Of a stretch of 64,000 nucleotides of DNA, positions 30,863-39,927 are shown one piece after another; position 1 is the stretch's first letter, and each line of letters opens with the position of its first letter. Origin of the DNA: CAZNUP01 sp964609775 (GTDB lineage: Bacteria > Patescibacteriota > Microgenomatia > JAMCZE01). The notes below the pieces were generated by a model. That model had not been told where the DNA came from. It saw nothing but the letters and a program-made list of their open reading frames with translations, and did no database searches. Made by a program: the position numbers and the translations under genes. The stretch is taken from the NCBI GenBank assembly GCA_964609775.1, contig CAZSSJ010000004.1, positions 17,273 through 81,272 of the forward strand, written 5' to 3'.

Positions 30863-31756
30863 TTATCCTTCATGAACAATTTTTCCTTCCAATGTCCTCA
30901 ATTCCTTCAAAAATTCCTCCCCCTGTTCGGGCAAGGGCGGCTTCCCGTGCCACAAAAAGTCCCCCTCAATTGACTCCACTCCTTTTCCCGGAATGGTATA
31001 GCATACAATCGCCGTCGGCCTTTCCTTTTCTTCCCACGACTCTTTCACTGCCGCAATAATTTGCTCGAATGAATGCCCGTCAACTTCAATCACGTTTAAG
31101 TTCCACGCGCGCAGTTTCTCCGCCACCGAGTCAAGCGGCATCACCTTCTCCGTGTAACCATCAATCTGAATGTTATTCCGGTCGACAAAGTATGTCAGGT
31201 TCGACAACTTATATTTCGCCGCCAGCATCAAAGCTTCCCACGTCTGCCCCTCGTTCATCTCTCCGTCCGATCCGATCAAATAAACCCTCCAGGGTTTCCT
31301 ATCCATCTTTCCCGCCAAGGCCATTCCCACTCCGACACTCATTCCCTGCCCCAGCGGCCCGGCGGAATTCTCTACCCCAGGCGTATTCTCATGGTTTCCC
31401 CAATCTCCCCGATTCCCCCGATTCTCCAGATAGACCTGCTCATGATGCGGATGCCCCTGAAGTCGCGTCCCCAATTTCCGCAGGGTCAGAAGCTCGTCAG
31501 ACCGCAGCACCCCAGCATGAATCAGAGTGGTATATAAAATTGGGCACGTATGCCCGCACGACAACCCCAGCCGGTCCCGCTCCGCCCATTCCGGCTCGCT
31601 GGCCCGATACTTTAAGAGACCTCCAAAGTAAAGCGCCGTAAACAAATCCGCCAAATCCAGCGGCCCCGCCGAATGCCCCGACCCAGCCTCGACAAGCATC
31701 TTAATCAGGTCTTGCCGAATTTCGTTCGCCTTTAATTCCAAGTCCCTAATCTCCAT
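30863..31756 (-). CDS. Transketolase, N-terminal subunit
   Basis: Thiamine-diphosphate-binding half (297 aa). VEAGSGHSAGPLDLADL, SCGHTCPILYT and SDGEMNEGQTWEAL, with NNIQIDG, form the TPP/Mg site. An iterated tract (31392-31430) inserts RGNRGDWGNHEN just before GVENSAGPLGQG. The split in two subunits is common in CPR and archaea. A micro-repeat spacer of AAGTTACTTAAGTGCC type separates it from the C-terminal subunit (30830-30862). Confidence 0.92.
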   Translation of the reverse strand: MEIRDLELKANEIRQDLIKMLVEAGSGHSAGPLDLADLFTALYFGGLLKYRASEPEWAERDRLGLSCGHTCPILYTTLIHAGVLRSDELLTLRKLGTRLQGHPHHEQVYLENRGNRGDWGNHENTPGVENSAGPLGQGMSVGVGMALAGKMDRKPWRVYLIGSDGEMNEGQTWEALMLAAKYKLSNLTYFVDRNNIQIDGYTEKVMPLDSVAEKLRAWNLNVIEVDGHSFEQIIAAVKESWEEKERPTAIVCYTIPGKGVESIEGDFLWHGKPPLPEQGEEFLKELRTLEGKIVHEG

Positions 31757-31781
31757 AAGTTTCCTAAGTTCCTTAAGGCTC

Positions 31782-32378
31782 CTAAGTTTTCGTTCTCAAA
31801 TAACTGTGTTCACTGCTCGCCTCCAAAGACTTAATTTTCAAAAGCACCTCCTCAGGCGAGGTCACAATGTGATAAACCTTCAACTCCTCCGCCCGCAGGC
31901 GCATGTTTTTTCCAATGGCCNNNNNNNNNNTCACTTCATGCCAAAAGTGACCATAGAGCATCAGCGGCTTGTGATGCCCGAAATGCAGCCGGGCCAGCCC
32001 CCACGCCATCCCGAATTCCGAAATTGTCCCCGTCCCCCCGTTAAAAATTAAATACACATCCGCCACATCCATAATCTTGAGCGTTCGCTCCACATACGTC
32101 GTCGTCTTCATCTCCTCATCAAAATGGTTGTCCGGATCCCGTCCCTCAAAAAACTCCGCCCCTTCTTTTCTCTCTGGATAAAATGTGATTCCGACGGCCT
32201 TTCCGTGCCCGGCGTGCGCCCCTTCCGTCGCTGCCCGCATGATCCCCGGCCCTCCCCCGTTCACAATCACATATCCGTTCTCCGCCAGCACCTTCGCACT
32301 CTGAAACGCCTGATCATATTCCCAATCGTCGGGCTTACAGTCTGCAAATCCTAGGAAAGCCACTTTCGAAATTTCCAT
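31782..32378 (-). CDS. LOG-family protein, interrupted by assembly gap
   Basis: Rossmann-fold LOG/lysine-decarboxylase-like protein (198 aa). NGGGPGIMRAATEGAH and FNGGTGTISE correspond to the family GGGxxGxM and PGGxGTxxE motifs; the second has Asn for Pro. Known relatives release cytokinin-type bases or 5'-AMP from nucleotides; the true role here is unknown. Ten N at 31921-31930 replace about three residues. A TATAAT box lies 7 nt before the ATG. Confidence 0.85.
   Translation of the reverse strand: MEISKVAFLGFADCKPDDWEYDQAFQSAKVLAENGYVIVNGGGPGIMRAATEGAHAGHGKAVGITFYPERKEGAEFFEGRDPDNHFDEEMKTTTYVERTLKIMDVADVYLIFNGGTGTISEFGMAWGLARLHFGHHKPLMLYGHFWHEVXXXXAIGKNMRLRAEELKVYHIVTSPEEVLLKIKSLEASSEHSYLRTKT
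31921..31930. other. Assembly gap (10 N)
   Basis: Ten undetermined bases inside the LOG-family gene. The reading frame is kept across the gap as written, so the gap length may be close to true, but this cannot be confirmed. Confidence 0.99.
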
Positions 32379-32399
32379 AAGACTTATTATACTGCTCGC

Positions 32400-32495
32400 A
32401 GAAACCTTGGGAGCTTGCTCCGAGGATGAATGCGAACGGAAAAGACGGCCTTCGTATCCCCGATGATACTCCGCACGAGAGTAGCGGAGAGGACG
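32400..32495. other. Structured spacer between rpe and the LOG gene
   Basis: Contains CTTGGGAGC-TTGCTCCGAG and the hairpin CTCCGC-ACGAGAGTA-GCGGAG (about 32468-32488). No reading frame. It might be another degenerate structured element or a terminator region for the LOG gene. Confidence 0.4.
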
Positions 32496-33146
32496 TCATT
32501 TGTCTAATTCGACTAACTGGACTAATCTATTGTATTCCTCAGCCGGGTTTTTCGCTTTGACAATCGCGCTCCCCACCACCAGCGTGTCCGGCCCCGCCTC
32601 AATAACCTGTTTAATCGTCTCCTCATCAATTGCCCCGTCCGCCTGCACCTCGCCCGGGAAATTTCCGTCCCTAAGTTCTTTAATCTTCACCAGTTCCTCC
32701 GGCAAAAACTTCTGCCCCTGCTTGCCCGGTTCAATGTCCATCACCGTGATCGTGTCCAGCAAATCTGCAAACGGTTCCACATCCAAAACCGAAGTTTCCG
32801 GCGCAATCGCCAGTCCCACTAACAAATCCTCCTTCAACAGTTCCTCCAAAACTCTTCTCGCATCCTCCTCAATTTCCCTCTGAATGATAATCTTCCTAAA
32901 CCCCAGCTCTTTGAGTTTCGGCACATAATCATACGGTCTCTGCACCATTAAATGGGCTTCCAAAAAAATCCTATCCGCTATATCCGCTGTCCATCCGCTA
33001 ATATCCTCGGGCCCCACTGATGTGAAACTGGCAAAAGTGCCATCATTAAAATCCACCTGAATCCGCTTCGCAAATTCAATCACTTTTTCCAGCGAGGCTT
33101 TAAATTCCTCCGGCGTGCTCTCCAAAATCGAGGGTACAATTTCCAT
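32496..33146 (-). CDS. rpe: Ribulose-phosphate 3-epimerase
   Basis: Interconverts ribulose-5-phosphate and xylulose-5-phosphate. TIM-barrel landmarks: VPSILES at the start, RIQVDFNDGTFAS (metal-binding Asp), LEAHLMVQRPYDY, TVMDIEPGKQGQKF, VQADGAIDEETI and VVGSAIV. At 216 aa it is typical. An ATATCCGCTAATATCCGCT-type tract near 32966-33004 encodes SGWTADIADRI in frame. A TAATAT box sits 6 nt before the ATG. Confidence 0.9.
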   Translation of the reverse strand: MEIVPSILESTPEEFKASLEKVIEFAKRIQVDFNDGTFASFTSVGPEDISGWTADIADRIFLEAHLMVQRPYDYVPKLKELGFRKIIIQREIEEDARRVLEELLKEDLLVGLAIAPETSVLDVEPFADLLDTITVMDIEPGKQGQKFLPEELVKIKELRDGNFPGEVQADGAIDEETIKQVIEAGPDTLVVGSAIVKAKNPAEEYNRLVQLVELDK

Positions 33147-33199
33147 ACCAAGATATTATCAGATGTAATCAGACTTATCAGATACAAACATCGTCCTGA

Positions 33200-33370
33200 A
33201 CCCCTGGCGGAGTCGCCGTGCAAAATTCTCTGAACAAGTTGAGGGAAGCGGGTACTGCGCGAAGCAAATACCCGAGGGCTCCCCAACTTGTGAGGAGACA
33301 ATTTTGCCGGCGACGCAGACCAGGGTGCCCTTCTTTGGGCGACTTTCTTCGGGCAAGCAAGAAAGTCGCA
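33200..33370. ncRNA. Structured element, copy A (candidate RNA or repeat)
   Basis: A long stem: AGTCGCCGTGCAAAATT pairs with AATTTTGCCGGCGA, continued by ACAAGTTG / CAACTTGT and capped by GGGTA ... TACCC between GAGGGAAGC and GAGGGCT. After CGCAGACCAGGG comes a second hairpin GCGACTTTCTT / AAGAAAGTCGC. Copy B (62957-63140) has the same order with different stem sequences. Strand of transcription unknown. The spacer continues to 33437 without a gene. Confidence 0.7.
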
Positions 33371-33437
33371 AATCCCCTTGGGCGAACAAGAAAGTGGAAA
33401 TCGTATGCAAGGAACTTACAAAAATGTTTCGAAGAAA

Positions 33438-33917
33438 CTACCGATTCTGAAGTAAACCCTTCGTCGCCCAAACAAGTCCAACGGTCTCCACCCCCAGCAT
33501 CAGTAAATTCAAGCTGTCTCCCGAAGCACTCATCCAACCGGAAGCGAGCCAAAACGTCAAATTGAGCGCCGCCGCAATCAAAAGCCCCGCCGGCAGGAGA
33601 AACGCTCCCAACTTTGACGTCTTTTGCCCGGCCAGAAGATATAGACTCATGACAAAAATAAGCATCGCCGCTGTCATCTCCCCGACTAAAACCAATAGTC
33701 CGAAAGTTTGGGAATTAGGGATGGCCACCGTTTCCAAAAAATCCTTAAACCACGGATAGGGGTTCTTACTGGCAAAATTGGTCAGTGTCTTGGCCAGTCC
33801 TGAAACAAAGGTCCCGCCAGCGATTTTTCCCCAGCTACTCCGTAGCCACAAAAACCCCACCAGCACCAAAACCATCAGTAAATATTTCTCACCAGCCCCT
33901 CTCTCTTTTGCTGCCAT
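33438..33917 (-). CDS. DoxX-like membrane protein
   Basis: A 159-aa protein with four hydrophobic helices. FLWLRSSWGKIAGGTF is the DoxX-type start of the first helix region and LETVAIPNSQTFGLLVLVGEM matches its second. DoxX/TQO-small-subunit-like proteins are linked to quinone or redox functions; assignment beyond the family is not possible. Its 3' end abuts the structured element. Confidence 0.65.
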   Translation of the reverse strand: MAAKERGAGEKYLLMVLVLVGFLWLRSSWGKIAGGTFVSGLAKTLTNFASKNPYPWFKDFLETVAIPNSQTFGLLVLVGEMTAAMLIFVMSLYLLAGQKTSKLGAFLLPAGLLIAAALNLTFWLASGWMSASGDSLNLLMLGVETVGLVWATKGLLQNR

Positions 33918-33963
33918 AATTAAGTATTAACTGTTGAATTTTTAAATGCAAGGCCCAAGAAGA

Positions 33964-33995
33964 ATTGCCCATTGATGATTGACGATTGCTCATTA
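33964..33995. repeat. Intergenic copy of the pgk/tkt repeat
   Basis: ATTGCCCATTGATGATTG, then ACG, then ATTGCTCATTA. It differs from the gene copies by a 3-nt insertion and by flanks, and touches the 3' end of the FAD-oxidase gene. Confidence 0.75.
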
Positions 33996-35651
33996 CGCTG
34001 TGCGAACATGTTCCCGGCTCCACTTCGTCGTCGCATCCGTCTTCTTGTGCGGATTAAAGATGCCCTGGGGATCAAAAATCTTCTTAATCTCGGAAAACAG
34101 CTCATAAAGCTGATCCCCAAACTCATGCTGCAGATACGGGCTGCGGATTAACCCGTCATTGTGCTCCGCCGAAATCGACCCTCGGTAGGACAGCACCAGA
34201 TCATAAATCTTCGGCGTCAAATCCCAAATTTTCTCCCGTTCCTTCGGATCCTTAATGTTCATGAGCGGAATAATGTGCAAATTCCCGTCGCCCAAATGCC
34301 CCGAAATTGTATACATAATCTTCGCCGCGTCGAGCATTGCCCGCAGCTTCGGCCAAAAGTCCGGCATATCCTTCACGTGCACTTCCAGATCATCAATAAA
34401 GGGCGTCGGGTAAACCTCTTTCACCTTCTCCCGCAACAGTTTAAACGTGTCCCGCCGCAGCTTCCAATACTTCGCCGCGTCCATCTTTTCTTTGGCATAT
34501 CTCCCCCGCATGTGGTATTTCTTTACAATTTTCTCCATCGCTCGAATCTTTCCCTCTTCCACTTCCTCCACATTCCCCTCAAATTCCGCCAGCAGAATAA
34601 TCTTCGGGATTCCTCCCTGAAGGATCATCATCCCGTCCGGAAAGAAAAGTTTAAAGAATTCGAAAACCCCGTTTGCCCCCAAAACACTGGCCATTTCCCG
34701 GGCATACCGCAAGTAGATTTTAAACGTGTTGTCATCCGTAATCTCCAGGCTCGTCGGTGAAAGCGCCATCACTTCACTGGTAAACTCCGGCAGCTGTTTG
34801 AGATCATTAATGAAGACCACAAACAACTTGTCAAATTTTTCTTTCGGCAACAGCCGCAGTTTCACCTTGGTCATTATTCCCAGCGTTCCCTGGGCCCCGG
34901 TCAGAAGTTGCGTCAGATCAAAATATTCATCTAAAACTCCCCAAACGTTATACCCACTGGAATTTTTCGTCACCGTCGGATGCGTCTTGGCCAAAAGGTC
35001 CCGATTTTTGTCCAGAAGGTCATAAGTTTTTTGATAGATTTCCCCCTCAAAATCCTTCTGGGCCATCTTTTCTTCCAGTTGCACCGGCGTCAGTTTCTCC
35101 ACAAAGTGTTCCTGTCCGTCAGCCATGACCATCCACATCCCCAGAACATACGAGTGCGTCTTCCCAAACCGCAGCGTCTTTTCTCCCCCGGAGTCATTGT
35201 TCACGATTCCCCCCACCGCGCACATATCCTTCGACGCCGGATATGGCGGGTACCACAAGCCTTTAGCAAGAAGTTCTTTTTCCAAATCCCGGAAATACAC
35301 CCCCGGTTCCACAATCACATAATCGTTCCCGATTTCAGAAATGTGGTTTAAGTGCTCGGTGAAGGAAACCAAAATTGAATCGGTGAGCGGTCCCCCGGTC
35401 ATGTCCGTCCCTGCCGCCCTCGCCGTCAATGATAATTTGGACCCCTGACCACCCTGATTCCCCCAATTTCCCTGATTTCCCTCACTCACCCACGCCACTA
35501 GCTTTTCCACATCCCCCACATCCTCTGGACAAACCACCAAACTCGGCTTCACTTCAAAAATGCTCGTGTCCCGGGAATATTCCTGAATCTTCTCCCCACT
35601 CTCCTCCACCTCCCCAGAAACAACCTTTGCAATTTCTTCTTTTAATAGCAC
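33993..35651 (-). CDS. FAD-linked oxidase (GlcD/D-lactate dehydrogenase type)
   Basis: A 552-aa FAD-binding 4 flavoprotein. The FAD site is visible: LVVCPEDVGDVEKLVAWV, LTARAAGTDMTGGPL, then MCAVGGIVNNDSGGEKTLRFG; the C-terminal domain holds ISGHLGDGNLHIIPL and a late ISAEHNDGLIRSP. It probably oxidises glycolate or D-lactate. A GNQGNWGNQGGQG tract (35442-35483) lies in the FAD loop before SKLSLTARAAG. It starts at GTG with TATAGT 6 nt upstream. Confidence 0.87.
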   Translation of the reverse strand: MLLKEEIAKVVSGEVEESGEKIQEYSRDTSIFEVKPSLVVCPEDVGDVEKLVAWVSEGNQGNWGNQGGQGSKLSLTARAAGTDMTGGPLTDSILVSFTEHLNHISEIGNDYVIVEPGVYFRDLEKELLAKGLWYPPYPASKDMCAVGGIVNNDSGGEKTLRFGKTHSYVLGMWMVMADGQEHFVEKLTPVQLEEKMAQKDFEGEIYQKTYDLLDKNRDLLAKTHPTVTKNSSGYNVWGVLDEYFDLTQLLTGAQGTLGIMTKVKLRLLPKEKFDKLFVVFINDLKQLPEFTSEVMALSPTSLEITDDNTFKIYLRYAREMASVLGANGVFEFFKLFFPDGMMILQGGIPKIILLAEFEGNVEEVEEGKIRAMEKIVKKYHMRGRYAKEKMDAAKYWKLRRDTFKLLREKVKEVYPTPFIDDLEVHVKDMPDFWPKLRAMLDAAKIMYTISGHLGDGNLHIIPLMNIKDPKEREKIWDLTPKIYDLVLSYRGSISAEHNDGLIRSPYLQHEFGDQLYELFSEIKKIFDPQGIFNPHKKTDATTKWSREHVRTA

Positions 35652-35676
35652 CCTTCTACTATACCATCTGCCGAAA

Positions 35677-36987
35677 TCAACTTTTCAAAACTATCATCAA
35701 ATCACTCACATTACTTGGCAACCTGCCCGTCACAATCCCGTCACCGGTTTTCTCAAAAAAGCCATAACTGTCATTATTCTCCAAAAAATATTCCGGATCG
35801 GCCTCAGCGCTCTCAGCTTTTCTTCTCGTCTCCTCATCCCCAATCGCCCCCGCAAATTCACCATTGTCCCAGCCGTCTGAAGCCACTGAGGCGATCAAAA
35901 TATTTTCGTCCTGAGGTTCCCCCAGCAATTCCCTCATCCCCCCCAACACCACCTCCTGGTTCCTTCCCCCTTGCCCTTCACCCTTAACCGCCACCGTCGT
36001 CTCCCCTCCTGCCAAAAACATCGCCCGTCCTGGCTCTTTTTTTATTTCCCGCACCAAATCCGCTCCCACGCGGCGTGCCTCTCCTTGAATCTGGCTCGAC
36101 ACCACCCGCACGGGAAGTCCCCACTCCCGTCCTTTCTTTTCCACCGCGTCCAATGCTGTCCGATTAGACAAAGACAGAATATTGTTCACCTTCTCAAAAA
36201 ACTTCCCTTCCTTCGGCGTTTCCACCAGATCCTCTTTTCTAATCCCCAAATTCCCCAACTTCCCCAAAATCCCCAGCGCCTCCTCAACAGTCGTTGGGTC
36301 CTCCACTGTCGGCCCCGAGGCAATTGTCGCTAAATTATTCCCAGGCACGTCTGAAAAAACGAGCGACACGACTCTCGCTGGATAAAGAATCCTTGCCAAA
36401 CCCCCTCCTTTAACCTTATCCAATTTCTTCCGCACCGTATTCATCTCCTCAATCGTCGCCCCCGACTTTAATAGTGCCCTATTAACTTCTAACAATGTCG
36501 CAATGGAACAATGTGGCCATGTAAACAACGCCGATCCCCCGCCGCAAACCACCACCAGCACCAAATCCTCCTCCGTCAACCTCCCCTCCAATTCCCCCAC
36601 AACCATCTTTGTAAACTCCACATTTTTCTCCGAAGGCAACGGGTGCGTCCCCTCCACAAAATTAATTTTCGACTTCTCCCTTCTCCCTTCTCCCTTCTCC
36701 CTTCTCACGTCAATATCCCATCCTGCCGTCAATCTTTCTCCTAATTTTTCCTCAATCAACCGGCTTATCTCCGCACTTCCTTTTCCAAACCCCACCAAAA
36801 ATACCCTTTCAAATTGATCTAAATCAAATTTCTGTCCCGAAACATCCAGCTGTGAACCGTGAACCGTGAACTGTGAACCAATCACCTCTTCCGGCTGAAT
36901 CGCTGCCAGTCCCGCCTCAATAATCTCCAGCGCCACCTTCCTGGCCGGACTCGTTGCTAACTCATCGAAATTCTTCACTAAAGTCAT
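35677..36987 (-). CDS. Glycerate 2-kinase (DUF4147/MOFRL)
   Basis: Phosphorylates glycerate to 2-phosphoglycerate, a glycolytic entry. Visible: VFLVGFGKGSAEI, VVVCGGGSALFTWP, the NTVRKKLDKVKGGGLAR block, DVPGNNLATIASGPT, FLAGGETTV and the C-terminal NQEVVLGG and ASVASDGWDNGEFAGA. Length 436 aa is typical. It contains three iterated tracts: GTGAACC units (36851-36879), CCTTCTCCCTTCTC units (near 36680) and a LGILGKLGNLG tract (near 36250). Pairs functionally with the D-2-hydroxyacid dehydrogenase. Confidence 0.88.
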   Translation of the reverse strand: MTLVKNFDELATSPARKVALEIIEAGLAAIQPEEVIGSQFTVHGSQLDVSGQKFDLDQFERVFLVGFGKGSAEISRLIEEKLGERLTAGWDIDVRREKGEGRREKSKINFVEGTHPLPSEKNVEFTKMVVGELEGRLTEEDLVLVVVCGGGSALFTWPHCSIATLLEVNRALLKSGATIEEMNTVRKKLDKVKGGGLARILYPARVVSLVFSDVPGNNLATIASGPTVEDPTTVEEALGILGKLGNLGIRKEDLVETPKEGKFFEKVNNILSLSNRTALDAVEKKGREWGLPVRVVSSQIQGEARRVGADLVREIKKEPGRAMFLAGGETTVAVKGEGQGGRNQEVVLGGMRELLGEPQDENILIASVASDGWDNGEFAGAIGDEETRRKAESAEADPEYFLENNDSYGFFEKTGDGIVTGRLPSNVSDLMIVLKS

Positions 36988-36993
36988 AGCGAA

Positions 36994-37440
36994 CTAACCC
37001 CTTAACTTCGCAATCCTTCTCCTAAACCTTTCTTCTCCCGAAAATTCCGTCTTCAAAAACGTCTGGACAAGTTTCTTTACTTCCTCCGCGTCAAAAAAAT
37101 CCGCCGCCACACACAGCACATTCACATCATCATCATGCCTCGCCATCTCTACTTGTTTCTTGGCAAAACCCAAAACAGACCGGATCCGCGAAAACCTGTT
37201 CGCTGCCACATCCACCATCACGCCACTGCCACAAAAAAATATCCCCCACGTACTCTCTTTATGATCGACTGTATCTGCTTCTATCCGCTGACATCCGCGA
37301 TTTACAAAATCCACTTCGTCATCTGCCGGATCATAAATCAAATTTCCGCAATCCTGATATTCCTCCTTCATCTCGTCCAGAACTTTCTTCAATTCCTCTT
37401 TTCGCAGCATTCCTCGGTGGTCACTCGCCAAATAAATCAT
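36994..37440 (-). CDS. rpiB: Ribose-5-phosphate isomerase B
   Basis: RpiB/LacAB-type isomerase, 148 aa. SDHRGMLRKEEL at the start, and the catalytic Cys region GIFFCGSGVMVDVAANRF are the family landmarks, and ARHDDDVNVLCVAADF follows. An iterated tract adds RIEADTVDHKEST in the active-site approach loop (37266-37300). A TATTCT box lies 7 nt before the ATG. Together with rpe and split transketolase it completes most of the non-oxidative pentose phosphate steps. Confidence 0.9.
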   Translation of the reverse strand: MIYLASDHRGMLRKEELKKVLDEMKEEYQDCGNLIYDPADDEVDFVNRGCQRIEADTVDHKESTWGIFFCGSGVMVDVAANRFSRIRSVLGFAKKQVEMARHDDDVNVLCVAADFFDAEEVKKLVQTFLKTEFSGEERFRRRIAKLRG

Positions 37441-37496
37441 GCTTCTAAGAATAACCCACTTTGCCTTAATAATAAAGGCCGGATATAATCAAATCC

Positions 37497-39830
37497 ATGC
37501 CACAAAGTCGAAAACGTTCCGCGTCAAAAAAACCCTCCTCCCCAGCCCGGCGGCCCAAAACACCCGTCTTCCTCGCTAATTGGAAAAGTAGACTTCAATT
37601 TTTCTCTCGCGTCACTTCCTTTGGACTCCCTCTCTATCTCCTGATTTCTCTCGTCGCCCTTCCCATTCTTCTTTCGCTCATAATCATCCTCAAAGACCTT
37701 CCCGCCCCCGCCTCCTTAACTAACTCCCCCATCCCCCAAACCACCAAAATCCTCGACCGCCATGGCCAGCTCCTCTATAACATCTATGTCTCCGAAAATC
37801 GCACCGTCATCCCCTTTTCAGACATTCCTCTCGCCATGCGTCAGGCAACAATTGCCATCGAAGACAAGGATTTCTACCGCCACGGTGGCATCAATTTTGT
37901 CGGCGGCATCCTCCGCGCCGTCAAAGACATGATCCTCTACCGTCACCTCGAAGGCGGCTCAACCATCACCCAGCAGCTCGTCAAGAAGTCCCTCTTGACC
38001 GACGAGCAAACGATCACCAGGAAAATAAAAGAAGTCATTCTTGCCTTCTGGACGGAACGCATCTACTCCAAAGACCAAATCCTCACCCTCTATTTAAACC
38101 GTGTCCCCTACGGCGGCACTGCCTACGGCATCGAAGAGGCTTCCCAGGTCTTCTTCAATAAACACGCCAAAGACCTCGACCTGGCCGAATCTGCCTTGCT
38201 CGCCGGTTTGCCTCAAGCCCCCACCTACTATTCCCCCTTCGGCGTCGACCCGCAGCGCGCCATCGATCGCCAGCACCACGTTTTTGACCGCCTGGTTGAA
38301 GACGGCTACCTCACTAAATCCCAGGCCGACTTAGCAAAACAGCAAAACCTCGTTTTCAAAAGCACTGTCGGTGCCATTAATGCTCCTCATTTCGTCGCCT
38401 ATATAAAAGATCTTCTGGTCAAAAAATACGGCGAACAAACCGTCGAACAGGGTGGTCTCAAAGTCACCACCTCTCTCGATCTTGACCTGCAAAACTACGC
38501 CCAAGCTTCCCTTTCCGCCGAAGTCGCTCGCCAGAAAAGTCTCAAAGTCGGCAACGGTGCCGCCCTCATCACTAACCCCAAAACCGGCGAAATTCTCGCC
38601 ATGATCGGCAGCCATGACTATGAAGCCAGCGACGGAGGGAAAGTCAACGTTACCTTGGCCAGCCGCAGTCCCGGCTCCTCCATAAAACCTCTAAACTACG
38701 CTCTCGGTTTCCTCAAAGGCACGACTACCCCCGCCACTCCTTGGATCGACGCTCCCTTCTGTTTCCCGCCTTTTAACGGCAAAAGCTATTGCCCCGGAAA
38801 CTACGATGGCCGTTTCCACGGCATTATCCAAACTCGTTTCGCCCTCGGCCAATCCCTGAATATTCCCGCCGTCAAAGAACTTGCCCTGAACACCATCGAT
38901 GATTTCGTCGCCACCGCTTCCGCCATGGGCCTCACCACCCTAAATGACAAAAACCGCTTTGGTTATTCCTTAACCCTGGGCGGTGGCGAGGTCAAAATGG
39001 TTGACATGGCCGTCGCCTTCGGCGTCTTTGCCAACGAGGGCAAAAAGGTCCCCCTCCTGCCCATCCTCAAAGCCGAAGACTCCTCCGGCAAACTCCTCGA
39101 GGACAACACGGAAAAATTGAAAATTGAAAATTATGCGCAAAGCGCAGAATTTCTGCGTGAACGCACAAATTTAAAATTGAAAATTGAGCCATGGGATGGC
39201 TCCTCTCCTTGGCTTCCCCATGATGATTATGTTCTTCCCTCCGAAGTCACCTTTCTCGTCTCTCACATCCTCCTCGATGACGGCGCTCGCGCCGGCACCT
39301 TCGGCGCTGGCAGCGTCCTCAACATTCCCGGAAAGTCTGTCAGTGTCAAAACCGGCACTTCCGAAGAAAAAACTGACAACTGGACGATTGGCTACACTTC
39401 CGGACCCGATCCCCGTCTCGTCGCCGTTTGGGTCGGCAACAACGACAACTCCCCCATGAGCCCCTACCTCGAATCCGGCAACACCGGTGCCGCTCCCATC
39501 TGGCACATCCTCATGCAACAGGCCATCAAAGACCTGCCTGCTCCTTTCCCCACCAAACCGGACAACATCGTCTTTCTCGAAGTCTGTTCCCTCTCCGGCC
39601 TTCTCCCCAACAACGATTGCCCCAAGCGCGGCGAATACTTCATCAAATCCTTTGTCCCCAAAGACCCGGACACTGTCTGGGGTCAAAAGCAAAAAGTTCT
39701 CGTCTACAAAGACACCCATAAAGTCCCCAGTCCCAACGACCACCCCACCCCCGACCAGCTCAGCGAGGAGGATCACCTCGTCATCTCCGACCCCTTCCAG
39801 AAAAATTATTGCGCGGATTGCGTACTCTAA
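37497..39830 (+). CDS. Class A penicillin-binding protein
   Basis: Bifunctional peptidoglycan synthase, 777 aa: cytoplasmic basic tail, TM helix at about 40-64, GT51 glycosyltransferase (AIEDKDFYRHGG with catalytic Glu122) and transpeptidase with S394-S-I-K397 (SPGSSIKPLN), and KTG at 618-620. An AAAATTGAAAATTG-type tract near 39112-39186 adds KLKIENYAQSAEFLRERTN between the transpeptidase motifs. TATAAT lies 7 nt before the ATG, so it is probably leaderless. A paralogue follows at 42138. Confidence 0.95.
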   Translation: MPQSRKRSASKKPSSPARRPKTPVFLANWKSRLQFFSRVTSFGLPLYLLISLVALPILLSLIIILKDLPAPASLTNSPIPQTTKILDRHGQLLYNIYVSENRTVIPFSDIPLAMRQATIAIEDKDFYRHGGINFVGGILRAVKDMILYRHLEGGSTITQQLVKKSLLTDEQTITRKIKEVILAFWTERIYSKDQILTLYLNRVPYGGTAYGIEEASQVFFNKHAKDLDLAESALLAGLPQAPTYYSPFGVDPQRAIDRQHHVFDRLVEDGYLTKSQADLAKQQNLVFKSTVGAINAPHFVAYIKDLLVKKYGEQTVEQGGLKVTTSLDLDLQNYAQASLSAEVARQKSLKVGNGAALITNPKTGEILAMIGSHDYEASDGGKVNVTLASRSPGSSIKPLNYALGFLKGTTTPATPWIDAPFCFPPFNGKSYCPGNYDGRFHGIIQTRFALGQSLNIPAVKELALNTIDDFVATASAMGLTTLNDKNRFGYSLTLGGGEVKMVDMAVAFGVFANEGKKVPLLPILKAEDSSGKLLEDNTEKLKIENYAQSAEFLRERTNLKLKIEPWDGSSPWLPHDDYVLPSEVTFLVSHILLDDGARAGTFGAGSVLNIPGKSVSVKTGTSEEKTDNWTIGYTSGPDPRLVAVWVGNNDNSPMSPYLESGNTGAAPIWHILMQQAIKDLPAPFPTKPDNIVFLEVCSLSGLLPNNDCPKRGEYFIKSFVPKDPDTVWGQKQKVLVYKDTHKVPSPNDHPTPDQLSEEDHLVISDPFQKNYCADCVL

Positions 39831-39927
39831 ACCCTGCGCAACCCTGAGCGGAGCCGAAGGGCTGCGCCGACTGCGCGCTTTAGTCCCGATTGACTTTCTT
39901 TAGATTTTATAGTAAGTTAAAGATAAC
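39831..39927. repeat. Spacer with CCTGAGCGGAGCCGAAGG repeat
   Basis: CCTGAGCGGAGCCGAAGG (near 39845-39863), flanked by GCGC-rich hairpin-like sequence, appears again inside valS (62693-62711) with one change. A related CCTGAGCCTGTCGAAGGA pair lies in the cobalamin riboswitch. The rest of the spacer has a TATAGT box at about 39909. Confidence 0.65.

Noticed and set aside
33178..33552. Minus-strand open frame with FLLARRKSPKEGHPG
   Set aside because: It translates the structured element (33200-33370). A similar frame across copy B (62922-63386, FLLVRRKLHKEARP) shares only element-derived residues, so the conservation is better explained by folding than by protein.
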